The notes beneath the pieces were generated by a model. The model was given only the letters and a program-made list of their open reading frames with translations. It did no database searches and was not told the origin of the DNA. DNA of 64,000 nt from an uncultured Eggerthellaceae bacterium (lineage in GTDB: Bacteria > Actinomycetota > Coriobacteriia > Coriobacteriales > Eggerthellaceae): contig CAKUNS010000003.1 of NCBI GenBank assembly GCA_934668515.1, forward strand, positions 1 to 64,000. Direction: 5' to 3'. Position 1 is the stretch's first letter, and each line of letters starts with the position of its first letter. Positions 31,477 to 39,128 of the stretch are shown here, in pieces. Made by a program: the position numbers and the translations under genes.

Positions 31477-31521
31477 GAAAAAATCGCCGTGGCCATCCCC
31501 TGACGGGATAAGCGCACGGCG
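31477..31521 (-). terminator. Terminator after glpK
   Basis: Nested stem on the minus strand: CGCCGTG ... ATCCC-GTCAG-GGGAT ... CACGGCG, followed by ATTTTTTCG. Confidence 0.8.
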
Positions 31522-31530
31522 CAAGAGAAG

Positions 31531-33033
31531 CTAACGAGAAGAACGGGTGCGGCCGACGGCGTCGTGCCATCCGGCAACCAACTGAGCGCGAGCATCCTGA
31601 TCCATGTTCGGGTCGTAAACCGTGTCGCCCGTGCGCAGGCCGCGTAACTGGTCAAGCGACTGCCAAAAACCCGTATACAAACCAGCAAGATACGCGGCGC
31701 CAAGCGCGGTGGTCTCGGGATTGACCGGGCGGCGCAGCGACGTGGACAAGATGTCGCTTTGGAACTGCATCAGGAAGTCGTTCGCCGCAGCACCGCCGTC
31801 AACGTTGAGCACAGACAGGGGCACGCCGGCATCAGCCTTCATGGCCTCGGCGAGATCGTGAATCTGGTAAGCCAGCGACTCCAAACCCGCACGCACGATA
31901 TGGGCGCGGGTCGTTCCACGCGTCAAGCCGTAGATCGCGCCACGTGCTTCGGCGTCCCAGTACGGTGCGCCAAGACCCGTAAATGCGGGAACCAGGTAAA
32001 CGCCCGCCGTGTCGGGAACGGACTGCGCCACCGACTCGGACTCGGCGCTGTTGGAGATAAGCCCCAACTCGTCGCGCATCCACTGAAGAACGGCGCCGCC
32101 CATGAACACGCTGCCCTCGAGCGCGTACTCGGGATGGCGCGTGGAAGGCGCGCTGGCAGCGACGGTGGTGACCAAGCCATGGGAAGAAACAGGCGCGACC
32201 TCGCCCGTGTGCATGAGAAGGAAACAACCCGTTCCGTAGGTGTTCTTGGCTTGACCCGCCTCGAAGCAGCACTGGCCGAACAAAGCCGACTGCTGGTCGC
32301 CCGCAACACCGCAGATAGGCACGCCGGAAACGATGCCAGCATGAGATGTTCTGCCGAAATCGGCGGACGAATGGCGAACCTCGGGCAGCATGTTCATGGG
32401 CACGCCGAACAGCTCGCACAGCCACGGGTCCCAACACATATCGTGGATGTTGAACAACATGGTGCGGCTGGCATTCGTGACGTCGGTTGCATGCACGCGA
32501 CCGCCCGTGAGCGTCCAAATCAACCAGGAGTCGATGGTGCCGAATGCGAGCTTTCCCTGCTCAGCAAGCTCGCGCGCGCCCTCGACGTTGTCTAGGATCC
32601 ACTTCACCTTGCTGGCCGAGAAGTACGGGTCAAGAACGAGACCCGTCTTCTGTTTGACCGCCTGGGCGATCTTGGGATCGGCGGCGATCTCCTCGACGAT
32701 GGGCGCCGTGCGGCGGCATTGCCACACGATGGCGTTGTAAACGGGCTCTCCCGTCTCGCGGTTCCACACGACCGTGGTCTCGCGTTGGTTCGCGATGCCG
32801 ATGCTATCGATATCAGGCGTTTCCAGATTGTAGGTGATCAGAAGCTCGGTCAGGGCGCCAAGCTGGGCGGACAGGATCTCGCGAGGATTGTGCTCGACCC
32901 AACCCGGACGCGGGTAGTACTGCGGGAACGGATTCTGCACGATGCCCACGATCTTGCCCGACGCGTCAATGAGAACGGCGCGTGCCGAAGTAGTGCCCTC
33001 GTCAAGAGCGACGATGTACTTGCTGCGTTTCAC
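31531..33033 (-). CDS. glpK: Glycerol kinase
   Basis: FGGY-family kinase phosphorylating glycerol. Seen: YIVALDEGTTSARAVL, GIANQRETTVVWNRETGEP, VLDPYFSASKVKWIL, the GDQQSALFGQ segment and the C-terminal VDGGAAANDFLMQFQSD. I start at a GTG at 33033: GGAGG lies 7 nt upstream, and the start overlaps the stop of the TsaC-lipase gene as GTGA. An ATG six codons upstream lacks that signal. The overlap with a lipase-type gene suggests the kinase may use glycerol released by it. A strong terminator follows. Confidence 0.96.
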   Translation of the reverse strand: MKRSKYIVALDEGTTSARAVLIDASGKIVGIVQNPFPQYYPRPGWVEHNPREILSAQLGALTELLITYNLETPDIDSIGIANQRETTVVWNRETGEPVYNAIVWQCRRTAPIVEEIAADPKIAQAVKQKTGLVLDPYFSASKVKWILDNVEGARELAEQGKLAFGTIDSWLIWTLTGGRVHATDVTNASRTMLFNIHDMCWDPWLCELFGVPMNMLPEVRHSSADFGRTSHAGIVSGVPICGVAGDQQSALFGQCCFEAGQAKNTYGTGCFLLMHTGEVAPVSSHGLVTTVAASAPSTRHPEYALEGSVFMGGAVLQWMRDELGLISNSAESESVAQSVPDTAGVYLVPAFTGLGAPYWDAEARGAIYGLTRGTTRAHIVRAGLESLAYQIHDLAEAMKADAGVPLSVLNVDGGAAANDFLMQFQSDILSTSLRRPVNPETTALGAAYLAGLYTGFWQSLDQLRGLRTGDTVYDPNMDQDARAQLVAGWHDAVGRTRSSR

Positions 33034-34622
33034 AGAAGCGCCTCCATCCATTGAGATACAAAGGTGAACACATTCATGCGATCGGTCTCGTTCAGGATCT
33101 CGTGGCGCATGTTCGCGAAAATGCGCTCGTCAACGCGCTCGACACCGGCGCTGCGCAAAAGCTCGGCTGCCTGGTGAACCCCCTGGCCGCAGTCACCGAC
33201 GGGGTCTTGATCGCCTGCGATGAACAAAACGGGCAGGTCTTTCGGGACGCGCGACGCGCATTCTTGAGAAACAACCCAACGCGTGAGATCGGTGAGCGTG
33301 GAGTACGCGCCCACCGAGAACATGGCGCCGCAGTACTCGTCGGCTAGGTAGGCGTCCACGTTGTCGCTGTTCACCGAGAGCCAATCAAGGGGCGTGCGGG
33401 CATCGGAGATCTGCTTGCCGAAGCCGCCTGCCGCCAGGTTGTCAACCAGAGAGCTGCGATAACGCTCGCCGCGTACGCGAGCGATGGCGCGGGAGAGGAA
33501 ATTCCCCGCCGCAGAGGCAATGGGAGCCGGACTGCCCGTACCGCAAAGAACCGCAGCAGCAAGACCGGCACCGTGTTCGGCAATGTAAGCGCGTGTGATG
33601 AAGCTGCCCATGGAATGGCCGAAGACAAGATAAGGGGTGTCAACCGGGTAACGCGCCGAAACGATCTCGCGCAGCGACTGAACGTCGGCAACCAAGGCAT
33701 TGCGCCCCGCACGAACCGGGATATGCCCCAGATCCTCTTTCGAAGCCGCGCTTTCGCCATGGCCGATCATGTCGCTTCCGCAGACGACGAACCCGTGTCC
33801 AACAAGGTAGCGAGCAAAATCGTCGTAACGGCGAACATATTCCGCCATGCCATGAACGATATGAACGACACCTCTGGGCTTGACGCCCGAATCGGGAGCG
33901 CAGGCCGGGGGGAACCACAGACGTGCGGAAATAGTCGAAAGTCCGTCCGCCGAAGCAAAGGAAACATCCTCGGTTTCGCACACCGAATCATCGGTAAGAA
34001 GAAGCCGCTCGATGTCGGCAGACGTGATAGCCCCTTCCCTTACCACGACGGGGTAAGCGCCCGTGCAGTCGACGACAGTGGAAGCAACGCCGCTTTCGGC
34101 TGCGGAATCGTCGCCCACAACGGCATCGACTTTATCGCGGATAACTGCCGAAACGTCCGCGATGCAACGCGGGGAAGGCTCACCGGACAGGTTCGCCGAC
34201 GTTGTTGCCAGCGGGGATCCCGCCCTGACGATCAGGTCGAGCGTTTTTTCGCAATCGGGCATGCGCAGGCCGATAGTTCCCTCTTTCGAGCAGAAAGCGC
34301 GCGGCACCGCAGGCGACGCATGAACGATGAGCGTCAGGCCGCCCGGCCACCACTTCTGCGCCATACGACGCGCGTACCCAGGAACAGCGGCACCGTAGGC
34401 GTCCAGGGCAACGGGGCCTCCCACCAGCCAAGCAATGGGCTTGTCGGAGGGGCGGCCTTTCAGATCGGCCAAAGCCTTCGGCGAATCACTGGAACCGACG
34501 GCGACGCCCACGCCGGCAACCGTGTCAGTCGGAAACAACGCGACGCCGCCGCGCCTGAGAGCACGCGCCGCGCGCCTGACGTCGTCGGCGCGGCCGTTCA
34601 ATTCGTTCATATTGGTTTCCAT
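33030..34622 (-). CDS. Fusion: TsaC/Sua5 threonylcarbamoyl-AMP synthase + monoacylglycerol-lipase-type hydrolase
   Basis: Residues 1-210 are a YrdC/Sua5 domain: GGVALFPTDTVAGVG, LKGRPSDKPIAWLV, WWPGGLTLIV and LATTSANLSGEPSP are all present. This domain makes threonylcarbamoyl-AMP for tRNA t6A. Residues 220-530 are an alpha/beta hydrolase like serine aminopeptidase S33 / lysophospholipase: oxyanion region VHIVHGMAEY, nucleophile Ser337 in FGHSMGSF, Asp in FIAGDQDPVGD and His in NMRHEIL. All catalytic residues look intact. The stop overlaps the glpK start. Start at 34622 behind GGTGGATTAAC. I know of no reason for this pairing; see findings. Confidence 0.92.
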   Translation of the reverse strand: METNMNELNGRADDVRRAARALRRGGVALFPTDTVAGVGVAVGSSDSPKALADLKGRPSDKPIAWLVGGPVALDAYGAAVPGYARRMAQKWWPGGLTLIVHASPAVPRAFCSKEGTIGLRMPDCEKTLDLIVRAGSPLATTSANLSGEPSPRCIADVSAVIRDKVDAVVGDDSAAESGVASTVVDCTGAYPVVVREGAITSADIERLLLTDDSVCETEDVSFASADGLSTISARLWFPPACAPDSGVKPRGVVHIVHGMAEYVRRYDDFARYLVGHGFVVCGSDMIGHGESAASKEDLGHIPVRAGRNALVADVQSLREIVSARYPVDTPYLVFGHSMGSFITRAYIAEHGAGLAAAVLCGTGSPAPIASAAGNFLSRAIARVRGERYRSSLVDNLAAGGFGKQISDARTPLDWLSVNSDNVDAYLADEYCGAMFSVGAYSTLTDLTRWVVSQECASRVPKDLPVLFIAGDQDPVGDCGQGVHQAAELLRSAGVERVDERIFANMRHEILNETDRMNVFTFVSQWMEALL

Positions 34623-34623
34623 G

Positions 34624-36456
34624 TTAATCCACCGGGCAATTCGTCCAGAAGGAATCCCACTCGTCAGCGGGTTCCTCGCCTTCTTCTTCGGGGAGTACTT
34701 CGGCCAAGCGATCGACGAGAGCCATAGCGCAGCGCAGGCCGTCTACCGCGGCGCTCATGATGCCGCCTGCATACCCGGCACCTTCGCCGCACGGGTAAAC
34801 GTTCGTCGAGAACGACTCGTCCTCGTCCGTCTTGGAAAGATGGGCGGTAAGGTCTGCGCCGTCGCGCACGATGCGCACAGGGGACGAGCTGCGCGTCTCG
34901 ACACCGGTCATGACCGCGTCGGGGTCGTCGAAGCCGCGAAGCTTGCGTCCTAACGGGGCAAGCGCCTGCTCGATCGTCTTGGAAACGAACTTGGGAAGGC
35001 AATCATGCAGGTCGCACCACGCAACGCCGCGAGCATACGAAGGCTCGACAGTGGCGGAGGGGTTTCCCGACGTGCCAGCAAGGAAGTCGCCGACGGTTTG
35101 AGCCGGAGCCTGGAACTTGGAACCGCCCGCCTTGGCGACGATCCGCTGCGCGGCGCGCTCAACCTGGCGCTGAAGCTCGACGCCGGCCAAGGGGTCGTCG
35201 CTGGGGAAATCGTCAGGGGAAACGCCAACGAGCAGCGCGGAATTCGCGTTCTTGCCGTCGCGCGCGAAACGGCTCATGCCGTTCACGACGACACCGTCCT
35301 CTTCGCTGGCTGCGCACACGACCGTTCCGCCCGGGCACATGCAGAACGTGTAGGCGCTGCGACCGTTCTTCAAATGCTCGACCAGCTTATAGTCGGCAAC
35401 CGGGAGCGTCGGGTTCTTCGCCGCGGGGCCGTATTGGGCCTTGTTCACGACAGACTGAAGATGCTCGATGCGCACACCCATCGAGAAGGGCTTTTGCTCG
35501 AGGTTGAAGCCGGTGTCCCTCAGCATGGCGAACGTGTCGCGCGCCGAATGACCGCACGCGAGGATCAGATAACGCGTGGGGATGCGCATGCCGCGCGAGC
35601 CGTTATAGCCGGGAACGCGATGTTCCTCGGGGATCTCAGGCACGGGGACCGGGTTGGGCTTGGTGGTTTCAACCAAAGCGGACGAGAGGACGCCGCCTTC
35701 CACCGAAAGCCCGGTCAGTTTGGTATGGAAGCGAACCTCGCCGCCCAGTTCCTCGATGCGCATGCGAATGGCGCGAACCACATCGACGAGCTTGTCGGTG
35801 CCGATATGGGGCTTTGCCTCCCACAAGATCTCGGACGGAGCGCCCGCATCGACGAACGTCTGCAAAACATGGCGCACGAGCGGGCTTTTCGTTCCCGTAG
35901 TGAGTTTGCCGTCCGAGAACGTCCCCGCACCGCCTTCGCCGAATTGGATGTTGGTGGTCGTGTCAAGCGGGCCGCCGTTGTCAAATCGCTTGACAGCCTC
36001 CATGCGCTCTTCGATGGAGCCGCCGCGCTCGATCACGACCGGACGAAGACCAGCCTCTGCCAGATACAGCGCAGCGAACATGCCCGCCGGACCGAAGCCG
36101 ACGACCACCGGGCGCGTGTTCGCCAGGCGATACGATGCCGGGTAGCTCTCGGAAAGGTCCGGGGCCTGAAGGGGCTCGATGGGCACATGCTCCTTCACCT
36201 TCGTGCCGAACGGATAGCGAGCCTCACCTGTTAGGATCTTCTGTTCGAGAGACGCATCGTCAAACGCAATGCCAAGAGTCACCACGAAGTGGATGTCCTT
36301 GCGCTTGCGGGCGTCAACGCTGCGCTTGAGCAGCACAACCTCGCTGATGTCATCGGGCTCGACGCTTAGGGCACGAGCCGCCGCGGCCACCAAGCCATCG
36401 CGGTTACCAGGCGCGCCTTCCTCCAAAGCCATGCTGATGTTCGATGCTTCTATCAT
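34624..36456 (-). CDS. FAD-dependent dehydrogenase of the COG2509 type
   Basis: A 610-residue flavoprotein. The dinucleotide-binding motif VVVGFGPAGMFAALYLAEAG begins near residue 116, after an N-terminal domain of about 110 residues that this group carries. Diagnostic stretches include IQFGEGGAGTFSDGKLTT, CPGGTVVCAASEEDGVVVNG and the C-terminal FAD-binding GEGAGYAGGIMSAAVDG. The substrate is not established for this family. It precedes the TsaC-lipase gene by one base and probably shares its transcript. Confidence 0.85.
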   Translation of the reverse strand: MIEASNISMALEEGAPGNRDGLVAAAARALSVEPDDISEVVLLKRSVDARKRKDIHFVVTLGIAFDDASLEQKILTGEARYPFGTKVKEHVPIEPLQAPDLSESYPASYRLANTRPVVVGFGPAGMFAALYLAEAGLRPVVIERGGSIEERMEAVKRFDNGGPLDTTTNIQFGEGGAGTFSDGKLTTGTKSPLVRHVLQTFVDAGAPSEILWEAKPHIGTDKLVDVVRAIRMRIEELGGEVRFHTKLTGLSVEGGVLSSALVETTKPNPVPVPEIPEEHRVPGYNGSRGMRIPTRYLILACGHSARDTFAMLRDTGFNLEQKPFSMGVRIEHLQSVVNKAQYGPAAKNPTLPVADYKLVEHLKNGRSAYTFCMCPGGTVVCAASEEDGVVVNGMSRFARDGKNANSALLVGVSPDDFPSDDPLAGVELQRQVERAAQRIVAKAGGSKFQAPAQTVGDFLAGTSGNPSATVEPSYARGVAWCDLHDCLPKFVSKTIEQALAPLGRKLRGFDDPDAVMTGVETRSSSPVRIVRDGADLTAHLSKTDEDESFSTNVYPCGEGAGYAGGIMSAAVDGLRCAMALVDRLAEVLPEEEGEEPADEWDSFWTNCPVD

Positions 36457-36527
36457 GTTCTGATCCTGTTCTTGATCGAGGGAATCGACGGATTTCAGCG
36501 TCGCCCGAAATCGGGATTGAATGGGTG

Positions 36528-37865
36528 TTACAAAAGCGAATCAGCGGCGGAAACCCCCGCAAGTATGCCGCTTGCCCACGCCCAATGAAGGTTGTAGCCA
36601 CCGCACGGGCCGTCGACGTCCAGTGCCTCGCCCGCAAAATACAGCTGCGGAAAACGACTTGACTCCATGGTTCGTGGGTCGACTGACAACACATCGAAGC
36701 CGCCACGGCGAACTTGGCAGTTCGACTCGTCACCGATTCCCGAAACGGCAAGCGTGAACCCGGAAAGCGCGTCGACGAGGGATCGCAGGCCGGCCTTCGT
36801 GACGGGAGCATCCCCGCGGAGGTCGCATGCACGCAAAAGCACATGTCCCACCTGGGGAAGAACGAGCCCGTTCAGGAAATCGCCGTAGGTATCGGCACCC
36901 GCTTCGTGCAACCGGCGTGCACGCCCGAAGCAAAACTCCCGCGCCTTCGCGGCATTCGCGTTCAGATCGAACATCGACTGATCCGCCATGGCAACCGCTG
37001 ATGCATCCTGCGCAGGCTCGCTTGGCGTCAGGCCGCCGAAAACCTCGGACAGAAAGTCAATCGAAAGCACATCGCCGGGTTCTGCGTAACGGGACAAATT
37101 GAAAACGGCGATGCCCGATACACCGTACTTGCGGAACATCACTTCCCCGCGCTCGACCGCGACAACCTTCGGATTCCCCTTAGTGCTGGGGCGCACCAGC
37201 GAAACTGCAGCGCGCACGCGGATGTTGTTCAGTTCTTTGACCAGGCGCGTCTCGGTGACAAGGGGGCCAAGCACAGGACGGGTTCGCGGGCGGCTCCAGC
37301 CGGCAGCATCGAAGTCGACGGCAACGCCGCCCCCGCACGCAACGACCAAAGCCGATGCGCGCTCGAAGGACCCATCGGCCATACGCAGCGTGTAAGGCGA
37401 GCCGTCTTTTCGGGGTGGGTCGATTAGGAAAACCGCGCTATCGCAACGCTCGACTACGCCCAATCGCGCGGCAGCCGCCCTTAAGACATCAAGAACGGAG
37501 CTGGCCTTGTTTGCCAATGGGTACTGGCGACCATCCTGCTCCTCGCGCCATACCAAGCCCAGGTCGCCGAAGAAGCGGTGCACCGCATCGTCGTTCGGGC
37601 TGACCCCGCCGAACGGACATGCCTCCTCAACTTGTCGCAAAACGCCCTCAACGAACGCGCCGTTATGGTAAAGGCCCGTATCGATCTGCGAATTCGAGAA
37701 GTTGCAGCGCCCGTTGCCCGTGGCAAGGATCGTGCGGCCCACACGGTCATCCCGCTCGAAAACTTCGACTGATGCAACCTGCCCCTGCGCACGAAGACGC
37801 GTCGCGGCCGCGATCGCGCACGCAAGCCCGGCAGCCCCGCCGCCTATGATGATGATCTTTTCCAT
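36528..37865 (-). CDS. HI0933/BaiN-type NAD(P)/FAD-dependent oxidoreductase
   Basis: N-terminal dinucleotide fold KIIIIGGGAAGLACAIAAA, followed by GRTILATGNGRCNFSN, the signature of the HI0933-like flavoproteins, and a C-terminal YFAGEALDVDGPCGGYNLHWA. One member of the family (BaiN of Clostridium scindens) has been linked to bile-acid reduction, but the family is broad and I do not assign a substrate. I start at 37865: TATAAT lies exactly 7 nt upstream and no ribosome site is present, the geometry of a leaderless mRNA. Confidence 0.88.
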   Translation of the reverse strand: MEKIIIIGGGAAGLACAIAAATRLRAQGQVASVEVFERDDRVGRTILATGNGRCNFSNSQIDTGLYHNGAFVEGVLRQVEEACPFGGVSPNDDAVHRFFGDLGLVWREEQDGRQYPLANKASSVLDVLRAAAARLGVVERCDSAVFLIDPPRKDGSPYTLRMADGSFERASALVVACGGGVAVDFDAAGWSRPRTRPVLGPLVTETRLVKELNNIRVRAAVSLVRPSTKGNPKVVAVERGEVMFRKYGVSGIAVFNLSRYAEPGDVLSIDFLSEVFGGLTPSEPAQDASAVAMADQSMFDLNANAAKAREFCFGRARRLHEAGADTYGDFLNGLVLPQVGHVLLRACDLRGDAPVTKAGLRSLVDALSGFTLAVSGIGDESNCQVRRGGFDVLSVDPRTMESSRFPQLYFAGEALDVDGPCGGYNLHWAWASGILAGVSAADSLL

Positions 37866-37872
37866 AGCGAAC

Positions 37873-37878
37873 ATTATA
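37873..37878 (-). promoter_or_regulatory. -10 element for a leaderless mRNA
   Basis: Perfect TATAAT on the minus strand, with seven bases (GTTCGCT) before the ATG at 37865. Transcription would begin at or beside the A of the start codon. No -35 match is evident. Confidence 0.55.
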
Positions 37879-38074
37879 TTACGGGGCACAGCGGGGCACC
37901 CAGCCCATTGCCTAACGAATCGGGAACGACGCAGAAGCCAGACACCGCGTTCGAGATCGCCGCCAATCCGCCTTCAACTGTTACAATTGGCTTCGCTTTG
38001 ATTCTTTCGGCCAACAAGGCCGCTTGCATCGTAAGACCGTTTGTACCGGCCCACCCAATCAGATTGGAAGCTAT

Positions 38075-39088
38075 ATGGACTCACGCGACATGCTCACCGG
38101 CGCCCTTATCGCCCTCTCGACCACGGCAGGACGCGCCACGCAGCAACTCACCGACGAAACCGACGACATCGTGATCGGCGGTGTTGCCGCTTGCTGCGGT
38201 GACGCCCCCAACGACGCCGCGCTTAACGCCTTCGCAGAACGCGCCCACGAAGAAAACCTGCGTCTGGCAAAGGAATCCGAAGGAGTTGCCAATGCCGACT
38301 TCGACATGGAAAACCTTGAAGAGCAGGACGAAAACGTCAAGGCGCTGAAGAAGGTGATCCTTGCGGGTCTTCGCGACGTCGCCAGCCCCACCCTGCGCGC
38401 TCGCAACAAAGAGCTCTCGAATCCTGAGGTCAACGCATTCTTCCGCGCCGTTCTGTACACGATCGGCGGTCAAGAAGCCGCCACGGGGTCGCTCATCGAA
38501 CTTTCAACAAAGGTGGGCGAGGTGAACTGGTACGTCTGCGAGGCGCTTGGCCAGGCGACGAACGCCGACGACGAAGTGAAAAAGGTCGCAGACGGCCTGA
38601 TCGCGGGCTTGAAGGACCAAACCATCGGCCACGTGTTCTTCATTGGCGGCGGCAATGCCGACGAAGAGGCTTACGATTACTACACCGAGTTCGCGCAGAG
38701 CGCGCCAAAGAACAGCGTTTTCGTAAGCTATGGCAGCATCGGCGACCGTCTCGCGAAGCTCGATCTGGGAACGGCGGGAGCCCAGCCCCGTTTCGTGAAC
38801 CTGGGTTCGCGTGCCGATATCTACGCAGCCGTCCAGACGTCCATCGCCCTTGCGAACGAGTTCAACAAAAGCGTCAACGATCTGCCGATGAGCTTCTTGG
38901 TGTCGCAGCACTGCGAAGAGGGCGTTGCCGCCCTTCTCACGCTTCTGTGGATCGGCATCAAGAACGTGTCGTTCGGCCCCGCCCTTCCCGAGTATCTTCC
39001 CGAGAAGGCGCTCAACTTCTTCAAGCAGGCATATGCCCTGAAGATCGCCGGCAACGCACAGGACGACCTGAACGGTTTTCTGAGCTAA
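38075..39088 (+). CDS. Shortened hybrid-cluster-protein (Hcp) homologue lacking cluster ligands
   Basis: Residues 185-315 match the C-terminal part of Hcp (hydroxylamine/NO reductase): FFIGGGNADEEAYDYYTEFA, KLDLGTAGAQPRFVNLGS, VNDLPMSFLVSQ and LLTLLWIGIKNVSFGPALP. The residues that hold the Fe-S-O cluster are replaced: GGCDG becomes GGGNA (Gly193), the ACGK Cys becomes Ser221, GQCND becomes GSRAD (Arg246), and the Glu of SWxEQK becomes Cys280. The middle domain with the remaining ligands and the N-terminal Cys cluster seem absent (337 residues against about 550). Start at 38075 behind GGAAGCTAT. I infer a non-enzymatic or repurposed protein. Confidence 0.75.
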   Translation: MDSRDMLTGALIALSTTAGRATQQLTDETDDIVIGGVAACCGDAPNDAALNAFAERAHEENLRLAKESEGVANADFDMENLEEQDENVKALKKVILAGLRDVASPTLRARNKELSNPEVNAFFRAVLYTIGGQEAATGSLIELSTKVGEVNWYVCEALGQATNADDEVKKVADGLIAGLKDQTIGHVFFIGGGNADEEAYDYYTEFAQSAPKNSVFVSYGSIGDRLAKLDLGTAGAQPRFVNLGSRADIYAAVQTSIALANEFNKSVNDLPMSFLVSQHCEEGVAALLTLLWIGIKNVSFGPALPEYLPEKALNFFKQAYALKIAGNAQDDLNGFLS

Positions 39089-39096
39089 CGAATCGG

Positions 39097-39128
39097 GCTC
39101 ATGCGCATGCCTTGGCATGCGCATGAGC
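39097..39128. repeat. Perfect inverted repeat at the addA 3' end
   Basis: GCTCATGCGCATGC / GCATGCGCATGAGC, 14 bp each side of CTTG. It codes for the last residues of AddA (AHAKACA) and includes its stop, and lies 9 nt after the convergent Hcp-like gene. No T-run follows on either side. It may act as a barrier or mRNA end-protecting hairpin for both convergent genes. Confidence 0.6.
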
